DNA of 46,983 nt from Liolophura sinensis (lineage: Eukaryota; Mollusca; Polyplacophora; Chitonida; Chitonidae), in assembly GCF_032854445.1 (NCBI RefSeq), contig NC_088300.1, forward strand, positions 81,832,101-81,879,083, in the 5' to 3' direction. Numbering within the stretch: position 1 is the stretch's first letter; each line of letters opens with the position of its first letter. The notes beneath the pieces were generated by a model. That model saw nothing but the letters and a program-made list of their open reading frames with translations. It did no database searches and was not told where the DNA came from. Positions 24,701-31,412 of this stretch are shown here, in pieces. The translations under genes and the position numbers were made by a program.

Positions 24701-27700
24701 CAGGGCCCCCATGTGCTCTTGATTGTCCTTTTCAGTTACATTGATGATATATTCAGACAAATCAATGAAGAAGGACACATATTCTCCATGGCGAGCCCTG
24801 TATGTGTTATATAGAATTGAAGACGGCTTGGCTGCCTGTCACGTGACCGTAGCGCTGAGTAGAGGGAGAAGAAATCCAAACTGAAGCTGTCCAAGAAATA
24901 ACAAAATTATATGTTTGAGCGTCACTGTATAGTTCTTCGGAGAGACCTTCAATTTGAGTTCTTAAAAATACACGTTTAAACACCTGACACCAGAATTATT
25001 GTAATAACACTAGGTACTTTTTCCAAAATGACTTTTCGTATTACCTTCGTTAGGAGTCGACACGAGTTTGGTAGTACAGTTTGTTAATCAAACAACAAAG
25101 CGAGCTATAGTCTTTCTTTTAGCTAGTCGACTATATTCGGCTGTCTGTAAAATCATATCATCGGTGAAACATAAGAACACAAACTCTACACATTGACATG
25201 CTGACCATCCATATTATTACAAGGAAACTGCAGTTAGAATACTTTCATCTACTTCATAACGGTAAGTCCATACGCTCAGTTTCGACGGCAAGAGCTCATC
25301 GCCTCGGGTAATTATTAAAAAACCAGTGGCAGGTAAGGGCTTTTTGCATTTTTTTAACAAATCGGTGTGAGTCATTTCTTTTATTTTGTATTTTTAATAA
25401 CTCTTTCCAAGTATAGGTCCCATGTTGTGATAAAGTACAATGATCTCGTGGAAGTCGTTATTACTGTATTTAACTCCTCCACAAGAACTTGATAGTAATA
25501 AATCTTGCAGACAAATACAAAACTTTTGGGAGATTTATCTATGAGAAGTTCTCAGCCAGTACACTTCGATTGGGGCGGACAGATATTGTTTGTCTATTGG
25601 TAGACTATTGGGGCGGTCAGACATTGTTTGTCTGTACGTAGACCATTGGCACGGTCAGATATTGTTTACCTGTTGGTAGATCATTGGAACGGTCGGATAT
25701 TGTTTGCCTGTAGGCGGACCATTGATACAATCAAATAATGTTTGCCTGTAGTTGGGCCATTGGGACAGTTAGGTATTGTCTGTTGGTAGATAATCGGGAC
25801 GGTCAGATATTGTTTGTCTGTTGGTAGATAATCGGGACGGTCAGATATTGTTTGCCTGTTGGTAGATGATCGGAACGGTCAGATATTGTTTGTCTGTTGG
25901 TAGATAATCGGGACGGTCAGATATTGTTTGTCTGTTGGTAGACAATCGGAACGGTCAGATATTGTTTGTCTGTTGGTAGATAATCGGGACGGTCAGATAT
26001 TGTTTGTCTGTTGGTAGACAATCGGAACGGTCAGATATTGTTTGTCTGTTGGTAGACAATTGGGACAGTCAGATATTGCTTGTCTATAGGTGGACCATTG
26101 GGACGGTCAGATATTGTTTGCCTGTTGTTAGACAATCGGGACAGGCAGATATTGTTTGCCTGTTGGGATGGTCAGATATTGTTTGCCTGTAGGTAGACCA
26201 TCGGGGCGGTCAGATATTGTTTGCCAGTAGGTACACAATCGGGACGGTCAGATATTGTTTGCCAGTAGGTGGACCATTGGGACCGTCAGATATTGTTTGC
26301 TTGTTGGGAGATCATCAGGATGGTCAGACATTGTTTACCTGTTGGTAGACATTCGGGAGGGTCAGACATTGTTTGCTTGCTGGTAGACAATTGGGACGGT
26401 CAGATATTGCTTGTCTATAGGTGGACCATTGGGACGGTCAGATATTGTTTGTCTGTTGGTAAATATTCGAGACGGTCAGATATTCTTTGCTTGTTGTTAG
26501 ACAATCGGGACGGTCAGATATTCTTTGCCTGTTGGGATAGTCAGATATTGTTTGCCTGTAGGTAGACCATCAGGACGGTCAGATATTGTCTGCAGGTGGA
26601 CCATTTGGACGGTCAGACATTGTCTGCAGGTGGACCATTTGGACGGTCAGATATTCTTTGCCTGTTGTTAGACAATAGGGACGGTCAGATATTGTTTGTC
26701 TGTTGGTAGACATTCGGGACGGTCAGATATTGTTTGCGTGTTGGTAGACAATTGGGACGGTCAGATATTGTTCGTTTGTCGGTAGACAATCGGCAAGATC
26801 AGATATTACTTTCGTGTTGATAGACAATCGGGACGGTCAGATATTGTTTGCGTGTTGGTAGACAATTGGGACGGTCAGATAGTCTTTGTTTGTCGGTAGA
26901 CCATTGGTATCAGCTTTATTGTTTACATGGTTAGGTGTCAGACACCGACTTATCTGCCTTCTCCTGTTATTGCCAGTTTTTCTTTTTAGCTGTTCCTAGG
27001 CTCAAAATATACAATAGCAACTACTCAAAAGCAACTTACGAAGATCATCATTTTACAAGATACACGTTACCGTGTAAAAGCTGGCGATTCACAGTTACGT
27101 CTTGGACTGTTAGACGAGTACTCGAACAAATCAAACTCCTTGACTTCATTCCAATATTGTAAGGTTTTAGAAAGAAAAAACTTATACAAACAGGCTTTTG
27201 GACAGACAGATGGAGAGACAGTCGTGTTTGGATGGATTGATAGAATGGCATGCAGACATCCTGTACAAGACGTCCTGTTTTGGACAATGTACTACGGGAT
27301 AACGACAAATATCACACTGAATGCCTGGAATGACGTTGGGACATTTTGACTTACTGTGTCTCCGAGTAAAGCCCTTAATGCTATCTTAGCAGCTTCCTTC
27401 TTCGCTGTCTTTTTGTTGCTTCCGCTACCTAAGGCAAACTTTTGACCATCTACGACACTTCCCACCACAAACCTGAAAACATTCAGCATAACAATTAGTC
27501 CGTTGTCCACTACATTCCCCACCACAAGCCCAAAACCAGTCAATCTAGTCCCTTGTCCACGACGTTCTCCACCACAAGCCCAGAACCAGTCAGTCTGACA
27601 ATTAATCCCTTGTCCACGACATTTCCCACCACAAGCCCAGAACCAGTCAGTCTAACAATTAGTTCATTATGGGATATTAGTTTGGTTATGGTGGAATATC

Positions 27701-30700
27701 AGTCTGGTTATGGGTGGGATATCAGTCTGGATATGATCGGATATCAGTTCGTTATGGTGGGATATTAGTTTGGTTATGGTGGAATATCAGTCTGGTTATG
27801 GTGGGATATCAGTCTGGATATGACGGGATATCAGTTGGTTAAGGTGGGATATCAGCCTGGTTATGGTGGGATATCAGTGTGATTATCATGGGATATCAGT
27901 CTTGTTATGGTGAGATATTAATCTGGTTATCATGGGATATCAGTCTTGTTATGGTGGGATATTAGCCTGGATATGATGGGATATCAGTCTGGTTATGGTG
28001 AGATATCAATCTGGTAATGGCGAGATATCAGTCTTGTTATGATGAGATGTCAGTCTGTTTATGATTAGATATCTGTCTGGTTATGATTGAATATCTGTCT
28101 GGTTATGATGACATGTCAGTTTGGTTATGATTGGATATTTGTCGGGTTATGATTAGATATCTGTCTGAATATGAGGGGATATCATTCTTGTTATGGTGGG
28201 ATATCAGTCTGGTTATGATGGGATATCAATCTGGTTTTGATGGGATATCAGTCTGGTTATGATAAGATGTCAGTCTGGTTATGATGAGATGTCAGTCTGG
28301 TTATGATGGAATATAGGCCTTGTTATGGTGGGATATCTGTCTGGTTATGATGGGATATCTGTCTGGTTATGATGGGATATCAGTGTGGATATTATGGTAT
28401 ATCAGTCTGGTTATGATGGGATATCTGTCTGGTTATGACGAGATATAAGTCTGGTTATGATGAGATATCAGTTGGTTATGATGGGATATCAGTCTGGTTA
28501 TGATGGGATATCTGTCTGGTTATGAAGGAATACGATGGGATGAGTTTGTAGTCGGGTCAGGATACGTCAGGATAAGACATAGTATCTATGTGACTCGGAG
28601 TTTTGTCCCGCTATCGTATGGTCCGGACCCCTGCCTCTGCAGATGGCAGATGCGCATAACCGCTTTCTCTGGTGGTCTAGTTGTAAATCGATGGCTACGC
28701 CGTAATGTGACAGTTTATCCATTGTCACCTGTGGACTGACTGCGAGGTTCACAAAGCTTCGTGTCGACAGGTTGTTCAATACTCCGTAAAGGACTGGTAT
28801 TCAGAGAGGCACCAAGCGAATAATAGGTCGTCCGAGGGATAGGAAGGAGAGGTTGGGAAAAGAGGAGGGGTGGGTAAACAAAAAGTTGTGACGCGCAAAC
28901 AGCCGGACTTAGCTCAGATGAACTACGTATCACGCAGTGTACGCTTCTGCACGTTTGAGGGCCTATACGTGCGCATATTATTACATTTGGCCATACATAT
29001 GTATAAAACATATGTATGAGAAGACACAAAAATATATATATTCGTGTGGTGGAAATCCTCCAGGGAAAAGGGCACCGTTGGGTCGGCAGACAACAATGTC
29101 CTCCATATATATATACATATAGGGATTGCTGACCGAAATACACAACATCTATGTTCTTGTATTTTAATTGAGGCTTAATTGATACCAGTTACAGAGAAGG
29201 CGACAATGACGGCTGCTAAGCTTGCACTGACCTAGTATCCCACTTGATGTAGTAGTAACAGTACACCATACATCTAACACAACACTGTACGTTAGGTTTG
29301 TCAAAGCGTTAGCCTACACCCAATAGCATCAGCAGACAACGGTGTCAGAGTTGGAAAATGCCCTTTTCACTGCAGGATTTCCACCACGCGAACGTCACAT
29401 GAGGAAACCAAATCTTTCAACCAGTGACATAACCTGTACTCCGCAGTACTATTCGGCTGGGTCGGAATTGAACGTGCGACCGGTCAAGGACAAAAGCAGT
29501 TAGCTGGCTTGAATAGCGACAGATACCCAGAACTGCAATATTTTAGGTGAACATTACCGTCATTTATATTCAACTCCCCATATTTTCTTTTTCTCTTCTT
29601 TAACCATTCTCCTTTATCATATTCACTCAAATATAAGGTTTATTTTTATTTATTCTTTGTCTATGCTAATTTGCTGACATTGTACTTGTATGCTTTTTTG
29701 TGCTTATCGGACTGACACTACTAGTATTATTAGACCCTGTTGTCAGTTGCATAGCCTCATTACAGTGAAACACTTTATTTCTAAGAACGATATAGATTGC
29801 CGTTGTCTGTAGGTTGCCATTGTCAGTAGATTACGTGCTACTGATCCCTTAAACACTGAGCTTGATGTTCCCCCTGAAAACTGAGCTCAAGAGTTTTTCC
29901 CTGAACTCTGAGCTGGAGTTTCTCCAGTACCCTGAGCTTGAATTTCCTCAATATCCTAAGCTTATGTTTCCCCCTGAACTCTGAGCTGGCTTTTCCGCAA
30001 TATCCTTAGCTTGCGTTTCCCGTAAACTCTGAGCTTTAGTTTTCCGCTGAAATCTGAGCTTAAGTTTTCCGCTGAAATCTGAGCTGGGGAGTTTCCCCAA
30101 TGCCCTGAGCTTCAGTAACCTACAATACCCTGAGCTTAAGTTTCCCCCTGAACTCTGAACTGGTGTTTCCTCTAAACCCTGAGATTGATATTTGCCTCCA
30201 ACGCCGAGCTTGAGTTTTCCCCTAAACGATGAGTTTTAAGAGAACAAACAAATACTGAGGTGGTGGATGTGACTACATATAACATGCGACAACATCACTA
30301 CAAACTGATTAATTGCTCCATATAGTCCATTATGACTGCATGACCGTAAGCAAACATGTCGCTGTGCTTTTCCAGCTATCCCTTTCTCCATGCTCCAGTG
30401 TACAAGCTGGAATACAGGCTCAGTCATTGGTACTGAGCTCTGACGGAAATGCATCTGTGTGGAGACAGACATTCCAGTCATCGGTGTTGGGGTGGGGGAT
30501 GTGGCTGTTAGGGGACGGGATGTGTTGCTGTCAACATTGCACGAGGTTACGCTGACAAATAGACGCCAACAAGTGGCTTGTCCATATCTCGGCTGGGTTG
30601 GGGACCCAGGGGACATAACTCAGAAAACAACGACCAGTTCAGTTAATTACGGTACTTGATCTCAAATGTCATATGACATTACAAGTTTTTAATAGATGTT

Positions 30701-31412
30701 TTTAATATATTTGAAGAAGTAGAGAAAAATCCCCTGGCGAGGAGAATTTACATAGGAAAAAAAAATAACAAAATGCCTTCTCAACTTTCTACATTCTGTT
30801 ATAGGAAAAAAATAATATATATAATAAAACACCTTCGTTTTGTTACCATAAACCATTGAACCATATATGTATATATACGTATATGGTTCAATGGGAGCTC
30901 GGAATGTATTAGTAAACCAAGCTTCCTTGAGTTGCGAGAATTCTCAACAGCCCATGATCTAGTTACCATATATAAGTCACAGACTGTCATATGAACCCTG
31001 CAGATACAGATATCTCCTTATGTCAGGCTACACCAATCTACACTCAGCCTGTGCGGCTGTACGCGTCTTCCCCATCCTGCCCCGGGCCACCAGCTTAACG
31101 GTAATACCCCCACCCCCCTCAACCCCACCTCGGGCGTAGACAGCCTGTGGGAGGATGCGACCTGTTTATGACGTAACAGCTGACCATGCCAAATGTACCT
31201 TGCCCCACCTTAGCCGCCCAGCCTCGACCCTCTCCTCTCTGCTTCTCCCTGGCCCACCTTACCGCCCATTCCCTCAGTCTCACTCACCTAGGGGCGTGGT
31301 CGGGTCCTTCTCTCACCGGATCGGTAAAGTCTACTTTGATCTTGGTCTTTGCGGCATATTCCATCAACAAGCAGACGGGGTCTTTGAGAGTCCTGTTGGG
31401 GCGGGTTGCCAT
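12509..31412 (-). CDS. ADAR: ADAR: dsRNA-specific adenosine deaminase with four dsRBDs (15 coding exons)
   Basis: The family converts adenosine to inosine in double-stranded RNA, mainly in the nucleus. I joined 15 minus-strand exons; all introns are GT-AG, all phases match, and the 2355 nt give 784 residues plus stop. Domains: dsRBD1 about 9-80, dsRBD2 104-174, dsRBD3 201-272, dsRBD4 310-385, deaminase about 400-784. Catalytic features: HAE (zinc ligand H479, proton-shuttling E481), PCGD (zinc ligand C529), GEG (base-flipping E562) and TCSDK (zinc ligand C591). The LMEYA-type helix 1, the GPxH loops and the GYGPW C-terminus favour ADAR1 over ADAR2. Vertebrate ADAR1 has three dsRBDs; here there are four. 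No Z-DNA-binding domain was found. ADAT1 and ADAD proteins are less likely, because ADAT1 lacks dsRBDs and ADAD proteins lack the catalytic residues. The start at 31412 has a favourable context (A at -3, G at +4) and an in-frame stop about 60 nt upstream, but upstream exons are not excluded. Confidence 0.95.
12780..13975 (-). repeat. 24-bp tandem array in the last ADAR intron, related to the exon 14 donor
   Basis: About 50 copies. On the transcript strand the unit reads GGGAAGGGTTGTGGGGTGAT and similar, with G-runs. The copies nearest exon 14 read GGGTTGTGGGGTAAGTGTGG, closely matching the real exon 14 end plus donor (GGGTTGTCGG/GTAAGTCTGG). Donor-like GGTAAG sites occur near 13409, 13506, 13696, 13843, 13866 and 13936. 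The array therefore looks like an expanded splice-donor boundary. Its G-runs could also form quadruplexes in the pre-mRNA. Confidence 0.88.
13981..14030 (-). repeat. Diverged copy of the ADAR exon 14 donor boundary
   Basis: On the plus strand TCTCAGG...CAGACTTACCC recurs here and at 14608-14631, where it spans the true exon 14 donor. The copy keeps GGTAAGTCTG, a good decoy 5' splice site about 620 nt downstream of the real one. Confidence 0.7.
14037..14158. repeat. Foldback element A in the last ADAR intron
   Basis: A 122-bp element whose ends are inverted copies (TGAAGTTAGCTCC at the left, GGGAGCTAACTTCA at the right), with AATATTCAGCTGAATAT near the centre of the right half. It pairs in sense with element B at 14519-14597. 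The inverted similarity continues beyond the elements (CTGCTCTTAATAT and CACCTAAGGG at about 14178-14212 against 14477-14501). Confidence 0.8.
14519..14597. repeat. Foldback element B in the last ADAR intron
   Basis: A 79-bp near-palindrome centred on ATTCAGCTGTGAATAT, with ends TGAAGTTAACTCCCA and TGGGAGCTAAGTTCA. It lies 33 nt downstream of the exon 14 donor in the transcript. It is the inverted partner of element A about 360 bp away, so it can fold on itself or with A. Confidence 0.82.
14630..14882 (-). CDS. ADAR: ADAR exon 14: deaminase domain, after the third zinc ligand
   Basis: Residues 624-706. Contains [14 protein letters not shown] and [17 protein letters not shown], which correspond to the conserved NHP and NWC segments of ADAR1-type enzymes. 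Acceptor TCATCGCCAG before 14882 (entry phase 1); donor GG/GTAAGT after 14630 (exit phase 2). Confidence 0.95.
15073..15258 (-). CDS. ADAR: ADAR exon 13: base-flipping loop and third zinc ligand
   Basis: Residues 562-622. Begins with EGAIP, completing the GEG motif whose Glu (E562) corresponds to the residue that replaces the flipped adenosine in ADAR2. Then [15 protein letters not shown], with zinc ligand C591, and [19 protein letters not shown]. Acceptor CTTTCTCCAG, donor G/GTATGT, phase 1 on both sides. Confidence 0.97.
15495..15559 (-). CDS. ADAR: ADAR exon 12: short deaminase exon
   Basis: A 65-nt exon encoding residues 540-560 ([21 protein letters not shown]), between the PCGD and GEG motifs. 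Acceptor CACTGCCCACAG, donor G/GTACGT. Phases 2 in and 1 out fit both neighbours. Its acceptor and first 8 nt are repeated many times in the upstream intron. Confidence 0.95.
15560..16345 (-). repeat. 87-bp tandem array of the exon 12 acceptor (intron 11)
   Basis: About nine copies, starting exactly at exon 12. On the transcript strand each good copy contains TATCACTGCCCACAG/GAACAACC, the exon 12 acceptor with its first 8 exonic bases. The positions equivalent to the exon start are 15646, 15731, 15818, 15905 and 15992; copies beyond 16070 are degenerate. In the exon frame, the two units I translated run into a TAG near the end of the unit. Confidence 0.9.
16346..16739. other. Rest of ADAR intron 11
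   Basis: Contains about five imperfect 29-bp repeats (TAACGTATTACACTTTATAT) at 16450-16600 and otherwise nothing recognised. The exon 11 donor lies at its right edge. Confidence 0.7.
16740..16886 (-). CDS. ADAR: ADAR exon 11: PCGD zinc-ligand exon
   Basis: Residues 491-538: YLYSQL, a variable loop, [19 protein letters not shown]529 of PCGD is the second zinc ligand. Acceptor CCCCATCCCCAG, donor TC/GTGAGT; phase 2 on both sides. Confidence 0.97.
16887..17549. other. ADAR intron 10
   Basis: 663 nt with no repeat array or other feature recognised. A minus-strand frame over 17122-17379 has no ADAR similarity. Confidence 0.6.
17550..17643 (-). CDS. ADAR: ADAR exon 10: HAE catalytic motif
   Basis: A 94-nt exon encoding [15 protein letters not shown], then [13 protein letters not shown] (residues 460-489). 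H479 is the first zinc ligand and E481 the catalytic proton shuttle, so the enzyme should be active. Acceptor CTCTCCACCTAG, donor CG/GTAAGC; phases 1 in and 2 out. It is too short to stand out as an open frame and was found by following the expected motif and phase. Confidence 0.95.
17890..18079 (-). CDS. ADAR: ADAR exon 9: start of the deaminase domain
   Basis: Residues 396-458: [20 protein letters not shown], then [10 protein letters not shown] and VVSLGTG, the classic entry to the ADAR deaminase fold. Acceptor CAACCTACACAG (phase 0), donor ACAG/GTACAT (phase 1). Confidence 0.96.
18206..18356 (-). CDS. ADAR: ADAR exon 8: second half of dsRBD4
   Basis: Residues 346-395. Begins [13 protein letters not shown] (strands beta2-beta3) followed by [18 protein letters not shown], the conserved KKxAK-type helix 2 that contacts the RNA major groove. 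A short linker follows to the deaminase domain. Acceptor GACATTTCAG (phase 2), donor GCG/GTAAGG (phase 0). Confidence 0.96.
18541..18712 (-). repeat. 54-bp tandem repeat beside the exon 7 donor (intron 7)
   Basis: Three copies (GGCCATGACC at 18551, 18605, 18659). The leftmost block (18541-18580) also resembles the end of exon 7 with its donor flank: on the transcript strand ACAGGG, AGTCA and GATATCC recur in order. The array may again derive from a splice boundary, though the match is weak. Confidence 0.65.
18720..18898 (-). CDS. ADAR: ADAR exon 7: linker and first half of dsRBD4
   Basis: Residues 286-344: linker, then [20 protein letters not shown] and TGPSHQP. This is dsRBD helix 1, beta1 and the GPxH loop. 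Acceptor GTGTTGACAG (phase 0), donor CCCAC/GTAAGA (phase 2). The first about 55 nt of this exon are the source sequence of the array filling the upstream intron. Confidence 0.95.
18899..19840 (-). repeat. 82-bp tandem array of the exon 7 acceptor, filling intron 6
   Basis: About 12 units in register with the first 56 nt of exon 7 (AGTAAC marker on the plus strand at 18843, 18925, 19007, 19089, 19171, 19253, 19331, 19410, 19488, 19560, 19642). Spacing is exactly 82 bp near the exon and 72-82 bp further away. The four nearest copies keep a full acceptor with the exon-start equivalent at 18980, 19062, 19144 and 19226. Distant copies are decayed. The array fills nearly the whole 956-nt intron. 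Confidence 0.95.
19855..20011 (-). CDS. ADAR: ADAR exon 6: second half of dsRBD3
   Basis: Residues 234-285: [17 protein letters not shown], then [15 protein letters not shown]. Helix 2 is degenerate compared with the other three domains: IKEAKRDA in place of KKxAKKEA, so RNA contact may be weaker. Acceptor CACAATTCCAG (phase 2), donor GAG/GTGAGC (phase 0). Confidence 0.95.
20012..20719. other. ADAR intron 5
   Basis: 708 nt. Apart from the (ACTC)n-tailed element fragment near its exon 5 side, nothing was recognised. Confidence 0.6.
20500..20597 (+). mobile_element. 3' end of a second SINE-like family with an (ACTC)n tail
   Basis: TTTGTCGCCATATGACTGAA, then GTACGACGTTAAACTCCAAG, then an (ACTC)n tail. 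I recognise this 3' end as a repeat type common in mollusc genomes; that is from memory, not a search. The 5' part is missing or too diverged to define. Confidence 0.65.
20720..20880 (-). CDS. ADAR: ADAR exon 5: linker and first half of dsRBD3
   Basis: Residues 180-232: an acidic Ser-rich linker ([10 protein letters not shown]), then [20 protein letters not shown] and EGPDHIR. Acceptor GGTTTGTAG (phase 0), donor CGCAG/GTATTC (phase 2). Confidence 0.95.
21082..21211 (-). CDS. ADAR: ADAR exon 4: second half of dsRBD2
   Basis: Residues 137-179: [18 protein letters not shown], then [20 protein letters not shown], a canonical KKxAK helix 2. Acceptor CATTTTGGCAG (phase 2), donor TCG/GTGAGT (phase 0). 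Confidence 0.96.
21239..21810 (-). repeat. 49-bp tandem array next to the exon 4 acceptor (intron 3)
   Basis: About 12 copies, each with TTGTTTGTAACGAACAA (a small imperfect palindrome), GAATTC and CCTGGCCCAGTCAG. It begins 28 nt upstream of exon 4, so it probably overlaps the branch-point region. Unlike the arrays at exons 7 and 12 it shows no clear copy of exon sequence. Confidence 0.92.
21811..22992. other. Rest of ADAR intron 3
   Basis: Contains the dispersed repeat copy at 22130-22690. Nothing else recognised. Confidence 0.55.
22130..22690 (+). repeat. Dispersed unclassified repeat, copy 1
   Basis: Shares ordered blocks with 34938-35637: CAGTTTTCA-TGATG, GCTTTGATTGCAACTGTTCA, GCCAGAGATTCTG and AAAATTTAAGAA followed by AAGGCGTTTGATG. 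A shorter related piece is at 23996-24110. Non-coding and of unknown type; its ends are approximate. Confidence 0.65.
22993..23156 (-). CDS. ADAR: ADAR exon 3: linker and first half of dsRBD2
   Basis: Residues 82-135: an acidic linker (NGYDSDEGG), then [20 protein letters not shown] and RDGPDHRP. Acceptor GTATTTCAG (phase 0), donor CAGT/GTAAGC (phase 2). Confidence 0.95.
23465..23995. repeat. 63-bp tandem array in ADAR intron 2
   Basis: Eight to nine nearly identical copies with landmarks GATGGACAATCAGAGGGATA and GACGTGCACAAGACAGATTA. A degenerate copy lies at 23390-23460. The high identity points to recent expansion or homogenisation. The unit equals 21 codons, which explains the 195-codon minus frame. 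Confidence 0.93.
23996..24110 (+). repeat. Dispersed unclassified repeat, fragment
   Basis: Resembles the starts of the other copies: TTTCGTATACC compares with ATTCGTATACC at 34965, and CCAAAACAACG with AAATTATATAAAG compares with the segment near 22266-22316. Partial and diverged. Confidence 0.45.
24424..24667 (+). mobile_element. Full-length tRNA-derived SINE in ADAR intron 2
   Basis: Plus strand, so antisense to ADAR. The head GGGGCCTCCGTGGCTCATTC, GGTTAGCGCGATGGCGCAGC contains a box-A-like sequence and GAGTTCAAGTCC is box-B-like, as in tRNA-derived pol III promoters. The body and (AAAT)n tail follow. A 13-bp direct repeat with one mismatch (CAAGAACAGA plus TAC or CAC) flanks it at 24411-24423 and 24668-24680. 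Confidence 0.95.
24681..25562. other. Unassigned part of ADAR intron 2
   Basis: No exon, repeat or RNA recognised in about 880 bp. Confidence 0.5.
25563..26915. repeat. 38-bp tandem array in ADAR intron 2
   Basis: About 35 copies based on GGTAGACAATCGGGACGGTC and AGATATTGTTTGTCTGTT. Length variants (shorter units such as TGTCTGCAGG near 26588-26640) show repeated local slippage or unequal exchange. Confidence 0.93.
27355..27472 (-). CDS. ADAR: ADAR exon 2: second half of dsRBD1
   Basis: Residues 43-81: [18 protein letters not shown], then [19 protein letters not shown], a canonical KKxAK helix 2. Acceptor GAATGTTTTCAG (phase 2), donor ACA/GTAAGT (phase 0). Confidence 0.96.
27473..27665 (-). 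repeat. Three 57-bp copies of the exon 2 5' boundary (intron 1)
   Basis: On the transcript strand the copies read CTTGTGGTGGGAAATGTCGT and close variants, against exon 2 TTTGTGGTGGGAAGTGTCGT. The plus-strand marker CCACCACAA recurs at 27462, 27519, 27569 and 27626. The acceptor AG is changed to GG in the copies, so they are not functional splice sites. Confidence 0.82.
27666..28530. repeat. 22-bp tandem array in ADAR intron 1
   Basis: About 38 copies of GGGATATCAGTCTGGTTATGAT with substitutions, directly joined to the exon 2-derived copies. Confidence 0.93.
28531..29844. other. Unassigned part of ADAR intron 1
   Basis: No exon or repeat recognised. Short frames on both strands near 28567-29143 have no motif. 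Confidence 0.5.
29845..30235. repeat. Tandem array, unit about 28 bp, in ADAR intron 1
   Basis: About 13 degenerate copies of CTGAGCTTGAGTTTCCCCT with an ACTCTGAGC variant. Confidence 0.85.
30236..31287. other. ADAR intron 1 next to exon 1
   Basis: Overlapping frames on both strands at 30236-30659 lack conserved motifs and splice support. A 42-bp palindrome lies at 30853-30894 and a C-rich run at 31107-31128. Otherwise nothing recognised. Confidence 0.5.
30853..30894. repeat. 42-bp near-perfect palindrome
   Basis: The arms CCATTGAACCATATA and TATATGGTTCAATGG are perfectly complementary over 15 bp, around an almost symmetric AT centre. It could form a cruciform or an RNA hairpin in ADAR intron 1. 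Confidence 0.85.
31288..31412 (-). CDS. ADAR: ADAR exon 1 (first recognised): first half of dsRBD1
   Basis: Residues 1-41 if the ATG at 31412 is the start: [20 protein letters not shown], then [16 protein letters not shown]. Helix 1, beta1 and the GPDH loop match dsRBDs 2-4. Donor CCTAG/GTGAGT (phase 2) joins exon 2 in frame. Reading upstream, the frame stays open to a TAA about 60 nt away (near 31473). The ATG has A at -3 and G at +4. A pyrimidine-rich stretch with an AG just before the ATG could instead be an acceptor of an internal exon. Confidence 0.85.
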
